Part shown: positions 11,809-21,726 of the stretch, piece by piece
Position numbering within the stretch: position 1 is the first letter of the stretch
How the letters are laid out: every line of letters starts with the position of its first letter
Assembly: GCA_019096195.1 (NCBI GenBank)
Contig: JAGTXK010000055.1
Span: forward strand, 1,922,001-1,986,000
Reading direction: 5' to 3'
DNA length: 64,000 nucleotides
DNA from: Boletus sp. NGJ
Lineage: Eukaryota; Basidiomycota; Agaricomycetes; Boletales; Boletaceae
The notes under the pieces: model-generated
The model's input: the letters and a program-made list of their open reading frames with translations, nothing else
What the model was told of the DNA's origin: nothing
The model's database searches: none
Translations under genes and position numbers: made by a program

Positions 11809-14800
11809 ATGTCTCGTCCCGGCGGCCCACCGCAAGGCGCACGGCGTCTTCAGGTCGTCACCAACTCGTTCAAGATCACTGGTCTTCCCAGGAAAGTGTA
11901 TTATCAGTATGACGGTCAGTTCCACTCGCACGTCCTTACCACGCGCCAATATTGATCATTCCAATCACTTCTTGGCGTGCAGTATGTGAGTACTGCAGTG
12001 TCGTCTGTCACGTTCACTCATGCGTGTTTTCCAGCATTCGGGGACGAAAAGGTGTCAAAGGATTCGCGTCGGCGCATCGAGGTCATCGAGAGACTTCAAA
12101 ACCACACCCAACCGGGCCTTTTCAGTCCCAAGGTCATCTATGACAGCGATGCGATCGCGTACTCTTCCGCTGTGCTCTCCTTTGGAAATGCAGCTACGGT
12201 AACTCGGTCAATGAGTCACACGGAACGTGTACGTACTGACCACGCAACCTGACAGTTTGATGTCAACATGACGGACCGTCCCCCTAGAGAGGGCGCCCCG
12301 GGTCAAATGCGCGGTGTCATCCAGGTTGCGTTGAAGCGCGTCGACGCGGCCCCTATCACATTTGAGTAAGCAAGGCTTTCATACAACTAGCTATTCATTC
12401 ATGTCGTGTCAGAGATCTCCAACAGCTCGTCGATGGCCGCACGGCGCAGCTCAGCCCTCGCGCAGCTGTCGCAATAAATTTGATTCAACTCATCGTGCGT
12501 CAGGGCCCAAATCTGTGAGTCTTCCCCCGAATCGGACGCACGTTCAAATTGCTGATGTTCACCATCGTCTAGCAAATACCCCAACAACGTGAAAGCTTTC
12601 TTCTGTCGAGAGGCCGGCAGCAGGGCTCTCGGGGGTGGCCTTGAGATTTTGAAAGGGTATTACCAGTAAGTCTATCTCTGAATTTCGATGATGAACACGG
12701 GCGCTGATCGCCATGGGTGCGTAGGAGTGTTCGCCCCACGCTCCGAACGCTTCTGGTAAACATCGACACGTCGTGCGGCATCATGTAAGCCCCTTCCACG
12801 ATCCCAGAAGCTTGCTGATCGCCTGCTCCAGCTACCAAGAAGGTCCCATGCCCGAGGTTGCTCTTGGTTTCTTGGGGACAACTCACCCCCGTGCACTCAA
12901 CTTGAACGAAGGACCCGAGCTTTCGAAGCTCAGGAAATTTTTCAAAGGCATTTTCATCACGTTTACGCACCGGAAGGGCAAGAAGAAGATCGAGTCGATC
13001 GTCCCTCGCGGTGGATTCGAACAATTTGAATGGAATAAAGACAAGTCCGAAGGCGTCGTGCAGAGCACGACAGTTCAGGTACATTCCACGTCGTATCTGT
13101 TTCTTTGCATTCATTGATTATTGTGAATAGGCGTATTTCAGAGAAGCATACAATATTACGCTCAGGTATCCGGACGCCGTTGGTGTCAGGATTGGAGGCG
13201 GTAGCATAGTACCCATCGAATTATGCGTCGTCGCGCCCAATCAGCGATTTACTCGTAGGTTGCCGCCTGAATTGACCAAGAAGATGGTCGAATTCACTTC
13301 TGACAAACCCAAGGCCCGGCTTGATGCCATCCGCCGCGGAGTTGCAGGAGCGGTAAGCAATGATGTTAGACATGTCGTTCCTCCCTAATTCCTGGATGTT
13401 TCTGCGAGGCCTTGGACTATGCCTCGTCACCTTACGTGAGAGATGCCGGGTTGCAGGTGTCTACGACGCCGACTATCATTGACGGCAAGGTTCTTCCCAC
13501 TCCCCCCATGAAGTACAATGGTCCCGTGCCAATGGTGTTTTTTTTTTTTTTTCAAAAACGAATGTCGTTGCTTATTGTACTTCAGACCCCAAAGTTTGGA
13601 GCTTGGAATGTTGTGAATCAGCAGTTCAAAGAACCCAAAAACATCAGTTCCTGGGCAGTTGTTGATTACAGTCCCAATCCTTCCAGGGATAGGCCTGCAA
13701 ATGAGAGGTTCGTGAGGATGATTGCAGAAAATTGCCAGAAGCTAGGTATATGAAATTCAATGTTTACTGTCCTCCATATCTCATCACTCGATCTTGCTAG
13801 GGATGTGTAAGTTCTCTCAGTTTTGCTGCAGGTAGGCATGTCTTGAATTCTAGAAGCAATCGCTCCTCTCCAGGTCTACATCAATGGCAATGGTGGCAAT
13901 GTAACTCAAGTCGGTATTTGCCTATTTAAGACTATTATTATGGCTCATGTGTTACATATATAGGATTTAATGCAGGCTGCTCGACAAGCCACTGCTAGCA
14001 ATAATGCTCCCCAGCCTGACATGATCTTGGTCATTCTTCCACCATCTGCCCCGGAAATTCGATTCCAAGTGAAGCGTCATGGGGATGTTCAGGAAGGGGT
14101 ACGTGATTCAATGTCTCGCATTTAGGAATGTCAATGAATCTCTTATAGGTTATCACACAATGTGTTGTAAGTCTAGGCATTGTAGTTACTCATTCGGATT
14201 CCCTTGACTCTGTTCAGCGTGTGGACAAGGTTTCTCGGGCCAACGACCAGTACTGCAACAATGTGGCTATGAAGTAAGTATCGAGTTTTTCTCCTTCAAC
14301 AAGTCTCTAATATTCCTATCCGAAGGATCAATGCAAAACTGGGTGGTGTCAATGCAGTACCCCAGTCCAAGGTACTGATGGATCTCGCTCGACGACCCTT
14401 CATCATCATGGGTGACTTGAAACTTTCAGCCTTGAGTATTGAAAAAATAGCTGACTGAAAACAGGGGCTGATGTGGGTCACCCAGCACCGGGTGTGAATG
14501 ACCAACCTTCTGTTGCTGCCCTTGTGGCTTCTTATGACTGCCAAGCGATGAAATATAACGCCTACACGACCATTCAGCCACCACGATTGGAGACAATAGA
14601 TCAGCTGCAATACATGGTGCAAGTGAGTGTGTCTCCAACTTCTCCAGACGAGTTTGACGGAAATCACCGAATTGCCGATCAGAGGGCACTCGATGACTTT
14701 GGCAAAGAGAATCGCGCTGGCGCCGAAAGACTTGTCTTTTTCCGTGATGGGCTGTCCGAGGGCGAATATGTAAAGGTTGCAGAGAAGGAGATCCAGGACA

Positions 14801-15694
14801 TTAAAGGTTGGTTCCACCTCGTGCTCAAAGTATGCTTAATCAATTCCTTGCCAAGCTGCCGTTGACGAGGTTTGGAGAGTGAGAAAGCCACGCGAGTCGA
14901 AGCCCACTGTGACTTTTATCGTCGTCGGCAAACGGTCAGTATTTTAATCTTTGCGTCCGAGTCGTCTGAATGCATGTTTTCCAGTCACCACGTTCGGTTC
15001 TTCCCACAAAACGAGTAAGTTACCATATGAGCTTTGTTTCGCGTTGAAATCACGGTCGTGTAGGCGGGATGCAGACAGATCTGGGAACTGCCCGGCAGGA
15101 TTCGTAGCTGACCAGGGCATCGGAAACCCCATCGCCAAGGATTACTACCTGCAATCCCATGGCGGTTTGTTGGGAAGTAAGTGACTTGCCAGTAAATTTT
15201 TGTGTGCGTTCCGCATCTGTGATCACCTTCCAGCCAGCAGGCCTTCCCACTATATTGTCATCCAGGACGAAAACTTTTTGAACAACATAGACAGGTGAGT
15301 TCTAACAAGGGAGATAGACGTGGTGACCGAATTTCGCTCTAGTTTGCAGGAACTCTCCTTTGCCTTGTGCCATTCGTATGCTCGAGCAACCCGGTCCGTC
15401 TCCATTCCCGCACCCGTGTATTGTAAGTGAGCCTGGAAAGTGATGTTGATCCGTACTCACCTTTGATGATCCCCTAGATGCTGATGTATGTGAATTCAAT
15501 GGGGGCGTTCCAGTGCGCTGACTTTGAAACAGCTTGTTTGCGGTCGTGCGAGCTTTCACTTCCCCCCTGAGCTCAAGTACGATGATAGTTCTGCGTCGGT
15601 CACATCTGGTAAAAGCAGCTTCGACCTCGAACGATGGAAATCTGGCTTCCAGGGAGCCCACAAGAACATGTTGAAGAAGATGTTTTATATGTGA
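11809..15694 (+). CDS. AGO: Argonaute, with intact slicer tetrad
   Basis: Argonaute binds small RNAs and silences matching transcripts (quelling or meiotic silencing in fungi). The ATG at 11809 opens MSRPGGPPQGARRLQVVTNS. The N domain follows (GLPRKVYYQYD; FGDEKVSKDSRRRIEVIERL). Linker 1 has SVRPTLRTLLVNIDTSCGIM. The PAZ region runs about 13130-13350 (AYFREAYNITLRYPDAVGVR, VVAPNQRFTRRLPPELTKKM), the MID region about 13590-14240 (TPKFGAWNVVNQQFKEPKN, MILVILPP), and PIWI to the end. The slicer residues are visible as D in GADVGHP (14470-14472), E in RLETIDQL (14590-14592), D in FFRDGLSEGEY (14746-14748) and D in YYADLV (15483-15485), a DEDD set. There are at least 15 introns, among them two flanking an 8-nt exon and one with a run of about 14 T near 13540. 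The stop is at 15692-15694, 24 bp from the converging PDX1 stop. Confidence 0.95.
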
Positions 15695-15718
15695 TCTAGT
15701 TCTTACATATAACCTCGT

Positions 15719-17315
15719 TTACCACCCCCTTTCCGCAAGTCGTCCGCCTTTGATGTTGGCATCACTGTACAATGTAGTGAAAAATGTAGTATGCGTTGCT
15801 TGGCAATATGTGGGACTCACATTGTGAGACCAACCATGGCCTTGCCAAGATTCTCCGAGACCTGTGGAGAACGTGTCAAGTTTTGTCGATCTGTCTTGTC
15901 CATGTTCCATACCTCTGCAAGAAGTTTTGGATTGTTGTAGTGTGTGACCTGGGGTTTCGGGGTCAGCAGGTATGGTGCGTGGAAATGCGGAAAGCGTACA
16001 GCTTGGACGATAGCCCTCGCTCTCTTTGCTGGGTCGCCAGACTTGGATGATGGAGCCGATTAGCTAGGTTTCAGGCGGAACGAGGAACGAAGGACATACG
16101 CGGAAAATACCGGATCCGACGAACACTTTGATAGACCTCATTAGTACTGTATGCGACGTCCTTGTCAGCGAAGCCTCCACTTGCCTCCGTCACAGCCGAG
16201 CTGCATCATAAGCGCAGCGTCCGCTGTCAAAAGGCCTCAGATAGATTCAGATACCCGTGGGTGGCCGTGTACATACCGGGGGTTGCGATACCGCCAGCGG
16301 CAAAGTTGACGACGGGGAGCCGCTTCAGGCGAGCAGCCTCCTTTAATAGATGGAATGGGGCTTGTATGTCCTTTGCGTAGGCATAGAGTTCCTCTTCGTT
16401 CATGACGCTTGCCTTGCGAATGTCGCTTGTGACGGTGCGCTGGTGACGCACGGCTTCGACGACGTTGCCCGTGCCAGCCTCACCCTTTGTCCTGATGAAC
16501 GCAGCGCCCTCGGAGATACGCCGTAATGCCTCGCCTAAGTTGCGGGCGCCACAGACGAACGGAATTTTGAAGCTGTGTTTGTTGATGTGGTGTTCTTCGT
16601 CCGCGGGTGTCAAGACCTCCGATTCGTCGATATAGTCGACACCGACTGCTTGAAGGATCTATGTCCGAGGGTTGCAAAGATGAGACATGAACGCGAGTGG
16701 ACGGATGTGAGTCGGCACCTGGGCTTCGACAAAGTGGCCGATGCGAACTTTTGCCATGACGGGGATGGTGACGGCGCTGATGATGTCCTTGATCATCGCG
16801 GGGTCGCTCTGCGATGTGGGTGAGGTGGGCGGACACGGACGCGGATGACACGTGACGTTATATACCATTCGCGAGACACCCCCTTCTGCTCTGATATCGG
16901 CGGGAACGCGCTCGAGTGCCATGACGGCGCAGGCACCTGCCTCTTCTGCGATGCGAGCCTAGGGGTGGTAGGTGGACGAGTATGTGGTAGTGGAGTCACG
17001 GAACGTTACCTGCTCGGCATTGACGACGTCCATGATGACGCCTCCCTGGCAGATGAGCCAGTTGTGGACCAAGCGTCACGTAGAGGTTTGCACGCACCTT
17101 GAGCATCTGTGCCAAACCAGACTTGACCTATGGAACGTGAGGAGGGTGCACGAGGAAGACGGATGGATACGTACTCCAAAAGTACCTAGGCTGGTGTTTC
17201 CGCCATCACGCTGGGTGGAGCGGGCGGGTGCGGGTGCGGGTGCGGGTGCTGATGTGGGACCAGGGGTTGTACCGAGTGGGGGTGCAGAAGGGGTCGGGAG
17301 CACAGGGGCGGCCAT
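15719..17315 (-). CDS. PDX1: Pyridoxal 5'-phosphate synthase PDX1/SNZ (PdxS subunit)
   Basis: PdxS condenses ribose 5-phosphate, glyceraldehyde 3-phosphate and PdxT-derived ammonia to pyridoxal phosphate. The ATG at 17315 opens [15 protein letters not shown] and a Pro/Ala repeat (from a GGGTGC repeat at 17222-17250), an extension many fungal SNZ proteins share. The barrel core reads [60 protein letters not shown] (first active-site Lys), [35 protein letters not shown] and [18 protein letters not shown] (second Lys). [14 protein letters not shown] follows. The C-terminus is GGRLAERGW, the usual PdxS end. Several introns are present. The PdxT partner is not in the window. Converges on Argonaute. 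Confidence 0.95.
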
Positions 17316-17636
17316 GGTGAAGACGATAGCGAAAGGATAGGCGAGACAGATGTAATGTGGAGTTTGAAACAGTGAAAAGGCATCGATGAGTCCGTGCGTG
17401 AAAAATAAATAAAATATTTAGGAGTACGGTATGAGTTGATCTGTGCACGAGAGCCAGGCGAGGCGAGGAAGCGTGCCATCACGAGACGGGTGCGATAACG
17501 GGACGTGTCTCAATCCAGTTGTCTTGGACGTTCTGACGTGGGTGTGGGATCAAGCGTTGGTTTTTTTTTATTTAATGACAAGTACAGTGAAAGGTGCTAA
17601 GCGGGGATTGCTGTGGCATGGCAGACAGGACGTTTT
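17316..17636. promoter_or_regulatory. PDX1 upstream region and mL49 3' flank
   Basis: This 321-bp spacer lies between two minus-strand genes. An A/T-only run at 17402-17420 reads, on the minus strand, as a TATA-like stretch about 90 bp upstream of the PDX1 start. No gene is visible. Confidence 0.45.
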
Positions 17637-17981
17637 TTAGAAACCCTTGGCTGTGAGCCACGCCATGACGTCTCTTTTGAAGCGTCCACCAGCGAGGGTG
17701 ACGTGTCTTTCGCGGTGGACCTTGACGGCGAGACGCTTGGCCTGTGGAGAGTCGGGGTCGAAGAGGGACTCCCTGAGGTCCTGTGCGAGAGACTGGGGCG
17801 GGTGAGGAGGAGAAACGGGCGAACAGAATGGGCTCACGTTGGCGCGACCGTCTACGTTTCTGATCTGTACGAGGTAGCGTGTGCCCGCGTTGCGAACGTC
17901 GGAATATACGGGCAGAGCGCCACGTGAATTGCGACGGACGAAGTAGGGATGGGCGAGCACGTGCTTGGTGATGGACGCCAT
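17637..17981 (-). CDS. IMG2: Mitochondrial ribosomal protein mL49 (Img2 family)
   Basis: mL49 is a component of the large subunit of the mitochondrial ribosome. The ATG at 17981 opens MASITKHVLAHPYFVRRNSR and GALPVYSDVRNAGTRYLVQI, the conserved core of the family. After one intron (about 17793-17838) the second exon reads SLAQDLRESLFDP and RLAVKVHRERHVTLAGGRFK and ends VMAWLTAKGF, also typical. The product is about 100 residues. Further in-frame ATGs at 18017 and 18023 would extend the protein into a TATA-like sequence, so 17981 is preferred. The N-terminus is basic, as expected for mitochondrial import. Confidence 0.9.
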   Translation of the reverse strand: MASITKHVLAHPYFVRRNSRGALPVYSDVRNAGTRYLVQIRNVDGRANVSPFCSPVSPPHPPQSLAQDLRESLFDPDSPQAKRLAVKVHRERHVTLAGGRFKRDVMAWLTAKGF

Positions 17982-18025
17982 GGAACGAAAGAGAGCAAGG
18001 AACGGATTTACGTCCATCGTCATCG

Positions 18026-18032
18026 TATATAA
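18026..18032. promoter_or_regulatory. TATA-like element between divergent starts
   Basis: TATATAA lies 45 bp upstream of the mL49 start on the minus strand and 39 bp upstream of the ATG at 18071 on the plus strand. Its position suits either promoter. This is inferred from sequence only. Confidence 0.35.
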
Positions 18033-18070
18033 CCGTCCCGCGAAATGACTCGCCCTCTCACATCCCCCCC

Positions 18071-18379
18071 ATGAACGACCATCCTCTCCTCTCCCCGTCC
18101 CCCTCAGACTCCTCCTCCCCTCCACCAGGCGCAGTCCGTGTCGTCTGCGACGTCCCTCTCCTCGCACCACGTCCCCTCCCCTACCACTCCCCGACGTTCC
18201 TCCAATTCGATCTCCCGGACACCGACGAGGACCTCTCCCACCCCCCCTACACCCACCGTCCCTCTAAGCGGAAACGCGACATCCACGACGAACCCCAGCC
18301 ACAATCAAAGTGTCGCCCCGGTGTCCACCGTCGCATATCTCGTCCCCGTCCCTGGGATCACCATCGCTCCCGCCCATAG
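18071..18379 (+). CDS. Doubtful Pro/Ser-rich gene start, product unknown
   Basis: An ATG at 18071 opens an unbroken frame of 102 codons (MNDHPLLSPSPSDSSSPPPG, then DLPDTDEDL and a basic PSKRKRDI patch that could be a nuclear signal). It starts 39 bp after a TATA-like element and faces mL49. The frame then runs into low-complexity sequence, and a real gene would need introns into other frames up to about 18780. Base composition is C-rich on this strand, which lengthens random open frames in all three registers. I recognise no family. It may be a lineage-specific gene or no gene. Confidence 0.3.
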   Translation: MNDHPLLSPSPSDSSSPPPGAVRVVCDVPLLAPRPLPYHSPTFLQFDLPDTDEDLSHPPYTHRPSKRKRDIHDEPQPQSKCRPGVHRRISRPRPWDHHRSRP

Positions 18380-18833
18380 TATCTCCCCTTTCACAAAGGT
18401 CTCTCGGCGTTCTTGTCACCCATGCCACCCACAGCGGTCTGGTGGTACCAGGTGGCGCCTCGCATACACGCCGCATGTGTACTAGCATCACACCTTACCT
18501 GTATCATACCGAGCATCATCCACGTGCATCCCGCCCTCTAGGATCTGCCACAGCCCCATACGTCATCGGGCCCTCCCGTCGAGCTGGCGGCCCCGCACCC
18601 ACACTGTACTGTGAGTTGTCATCTTCCCTCACCACTCGATCGGTCGTCTTACCACCGCGCGCCGCAGCTCACCACGGACTTGTTCGAGGCAATGCGGCGT
18701 TCCGTGTCTATCTCTGACTCATGCGTCAGTTTCAGAGCTACCATCCGATCCATCTCGGGCGCATATACATATAGTGTGTAATCAAATTTCGTGTCCGCGT
18801 TAATGTACTACATATTACGATCACGATCATTCT
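18380..18833. other. Unassigned C-rich region
   Basis: Competing open frames without recognisable motifs fill these 454 bp. Possible downstream exons of the doubtful 18071 gene include a stretch ending near 18780, but no splice model is clearly better than another. Confidence 0.4.
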
Positions 18834-20376
18834 TCACTGCACAGTCTCGGCATCTATGCCAAGCTGTCCATAATGTGCCTTTTTACGGTGTGCTTCCGCG
18901 AGTTCTCGGCGATGCTGCGCGGCACGCAGGTCCAGCGTGGTCATCTCCAGCTCGTGAATCGCTCGACGGCTGGCCTTGAAGCACCGTCGGCACTCTGCTG
19001 CCCCATGAGCGCGATGAGCTTCAAATCGGTTGTACTGAAAAAAAAAAAAATATGCCATCATGAGCCATCAATCAACCCAACCTGATCAGACAACTCGCCT
19101 CGCCCTCGTATGCGGCGCTAAACCTTGGTTTCGCTTCGTACCTGGGAATATCTGGTAGGTATGGTTGGGTAACAGCCACCTCGCTTGATTGCATTGCAAC
19201 AGTTTCGAGAGTTGCTATCAGCTCCTGCTGGCACTCCGACGGGGAACCTGTCCGTCCAGGTGATTCTCCCCTTCCAGGCGGTTCCCCATCTCGCTTATCA
19301 GAACGTTCCTTTCCTTTTGTAAGCATCTCGGCCTCCGTTTGGCCATCTAAAACAACAGCACCATCAACGGGTTCGTCTTCTCCCAAAATTGGCTCACATC
19401 CACTCGGCACATCAAGGTGGTGGAGCTGACGACCCGCTGTCTCGGGAGATGGGCGTTCAGGTACTGTCCGTGTGGGACTCGACACGGATTGTGGACATCG
19501 ACTTGGGCTAGGTCCTCCTCTGCGAGAAGATGGACTTTTTGGCCCTCGAGGAATGTCGCGAGGTGGTTGGGTGTCTACCGGCTCAGGCCGCACGCGAGAC
19601 AAGAGGGATGATCTACGAGACCTGCTCCCCGTACTTTGGGCGGAAGTCGAGCGCCTTCCTCGAGATGGACACAACGGTTGGACTCGGCGAGGGAGTGGCT
19701 GGGCTTCGTGATGATGGTCTAGCACATTATGAACACATGTGTCGATATAGAGAGCAATGGACTCACCGTGGCGCGGCGATAATGGTGCAGGTCGACAGGT
19801 CGGGGAAGCGCGACGTCTGTCATGTTCGCGATCTCTGGGCCGTTGATCGTCACGGTCCCGACTCCTCCCTCGCTCCCTGTTTCTTTCTCTTCTGTAGTCA
19901 TCCCGACCGCGCCAGTCGCTTTCCCTGGAACTATATCCTCTTCGAGCCGACGTGGGACGGTTTGGACTATACTCGTTCCGTGGTGCCCAGGCATCGTCTC
20001 GTCTATAGTATCCGCGATCCCGGTCCCGGTCCCTGTCCCTATCTCGTTCTCGATCCCAGTCCTTCCTGCGGTCGTCTCTAGCACGGGCATCATCATAGCC
20101 TCGGTACTCCCTCCCGTGATAGGGATCACGAGCACTGGAAATATAAGTGTCCACGGAACGTGGGGGGAGAGGCGACCTTTGTCCACTGGGAGTATACCGC
20201 GAGCGGGACCCGCGTTCGCGATCCCGCGCATCTCTGTCTCTGTCTCTGTCATCTCGTTGATGGGAGTACTTTTCTGGTGATGCACGCCCAGGACCACCCG
20301 GACGCCGGTCGTCGCCTGCCTCGGGCCATGCCCTCGCTGTCCTCGAGAACTCGGGTTTGGCGGGGAGATTCGACAT
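18834..20376 (-). CDS. Arg/Asp- and Arg/Ser-rich nuclear protein
   Basis: I do not recognise a named family. The preferred ATG at 20376 opens MSNLPAKPEFSRTARAWPEA; an in-frame ATG at 20448 would add 24 residues but leaves only 24 bp to cyclin L. Most of the protein is charged and repetitive (DRDRDARDRERGSRSR; repeated DRD units near 20010-20060; SRSRRSS). This resembles RS-domain splicing factors. After a probable intron inside the 19.7-kb region, the C-terminal half is Pro/Ser-rich. The last exon (18834-19035), behind an intron ending in a 13-T tract, is well ordered and alpha-helical: NRFEAHRAHGAAECRRCFKA, AIHELEMTTLDLRAAQHRRE and HYGQLGIDAETVQ. This tail is probably the conserved part. A role in pre-mRNA processing is inferred from composition and its cyclin L neighbour. 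Confidence 0.75.
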
Positions 20377-20472
20377 GCAGACAGACTTGGCCGCTAATTT
20401 GGACACAAAAGGCTTTTTGTTTGGCCGACTTTGCACAAGTTTAAGCATTACCTTCCTCCGTCACAGACTTGA

Positions 20473-21507
20473 ATGGCAGCCCCCGACCTCGTCCCTCTCG
20501 CGACGCTCGTTCAAATCGAACGCACACCGTCCCGCGAAGATGGCATCCCACCAGAGCTAGAAGAAGATCTCAGAGCGTTTGGCTGCAAACTCATACACGA
20601 AGCTGGCGTCCTTCTCAAACAGTGCGTGTCCGGACCACACACACACCGTCGACCACCCATAACGTGCCGTTCGTCCCAGAAAGCAGGTGGCCGTCGCTAC
20701 CGCTCAGATCTTGTACCAACGTTTCTGGTATACGTCCTCGATGAAGCAGTTCAGTATAGGGGTCAGGCATCGCACTTCACTCCCGTCTTCGCCTTTGATA
20801 TTCACAGAGCCCCCTCCGCTGACAGGACGTGGGAATGGGTGCGCTCTATCTCGCCTCGAAACTCGAAGAGTGTCCGCTCCGGATCCGAGACCTCATCAAC
20901 ATCTACGACCTCCTCCTCCAACGCAACACGCACGCGCTCACGCCGTCCATTGCGCGAAAGAACGCTGAACAGTTCAAGCACACACCCATGTCGTATTTCG
21001 GCAACACGTTTTATGACCTCAAAGACGCCATCGTCGTCGCCGAAATGCAGATTCTCAAACGCCTCGGATTCAATGTCCACGTCGTGTTGCCGTACGGCAC
21101 GCTCATTAATTACCTCCGCGTGCTCGGCCTCATGAATCAGAAAGACGCGTGTGCAAAGGCGTGGGGTTACTTGAATGACGCGTGCGTGATTTGACTGCAC
21201 TTTTGAGCCTTGATGCGAGCACGCGTGCAGACTGCAAACGCCGGCATACGCATTGTATGCTGTGCCAACCATCGTCAGCGCTGCGATTCTCCTTGCCGTG
21301 CGCCATCTGGGTATCTCACTTCCGTCCACGCCACCCAACTGTTGGTGGGATTTGTTTGACGCCGCCTGGGATGACGTGTGGAGTGTCTGCGGACAGATCA
21401 TGCGGCTCTATCGCGATCGCACGCAGGAGGAACGTTTCCGGGTGATGAGCCTGATGAACAAGAAGGAGGTGCGAAAATGGCTCGAAGAAAATAACCATTC
21501 GAGCTAG
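20473..21507 (+). CDS. Cyclin L-type cyclin
   Basis: L-type cyclins pair with CDK11-type kinases and act in transcription and splicing. The ATG at 20473 opens MAAPDLVPLATLVQIERTPS, then IPPELEEDLRAFGCKLIHEA. Short introns separate QVAVATAQILYQRFWYTSSM from GMGALYLASKLEECPLRIRD, the cyclin box. The next exon has SYFGNTFYDLKDAIVVAEMQ, ILKRLGFNVHVVLPYGTLIN and YLRVLGL, the block most diagnostic of cyclin L. The second cyclin fold follows (LYAVPTIVSAAILLAVRHLG, NCWWDLFDAAWDDVWSVCGQ). The protein ends KWLEENNHSS, with no RS tail, unlike animal cyclin L. The stop is at 21505-21507. An RS-rich protein is encoded divergently just upstream. Confidence 0.92.
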
Positions 21508-21633
21508 CTCCCATCATCGGAAGTTGTCGCCGCTTTATCGTGTGTAACTGTAATCAGCGACGGATGCTTTTTCGTCACACGGCCAGCAGACCCGTAAAAT
21601 GACAAGATGACAGCACCGAATACATCGAAGGGG

Positions 21634-21640
21634 AAAAAAA
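21634..21640 (-). terminator. Pol III T-tract terminator of tRNA-Asp
   Basis: Seven consecutive T on the minus strand begin five bases after the tRNA 3' end, the usual RNA polymerase III stop. Confidence 0.85.
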
Positions 21641-21645
21641 TTAGT

Positions 21646-21726
21646 CTCTCTGGCGGGGAGTCGAACCCCGCTCTCCCGCGACCATCGTATGACAGGCGGG
21701 TGTACTATCCGATATACTACCAGAGA
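21646..21726 (-). tRNA. tRNA-Asp (GTC) with a 9-nt intron
   Basis: The 81-nt gene folds into a full cloverleaf. Acceptor stem TCTCTGG pairs with CCAGAGA, with discriminator G73. The D stem is GTAT/GTAC. Anticodon stem CCCGC pairs with GCGGG, and the T arm is CGGGG-TTCGACT-CCCCG. The loop reads CTGTCA before the break, giving anticodon GTC. Nine bases (21681-21689 on the plus strand) must be removed after position 37, where eukaryotic tRNA introns lie, to close a seven-base loop. A box and B box are internal. CCA is not encoded. Confidence 0.95.

Noticed and set aside
19530-20280. Long plus-strand frames of 150-180 codons
   Set aside because: They are antisense to the RS/RD-rich gene; the repetitive GC-rich codons keep the opposite strand open.
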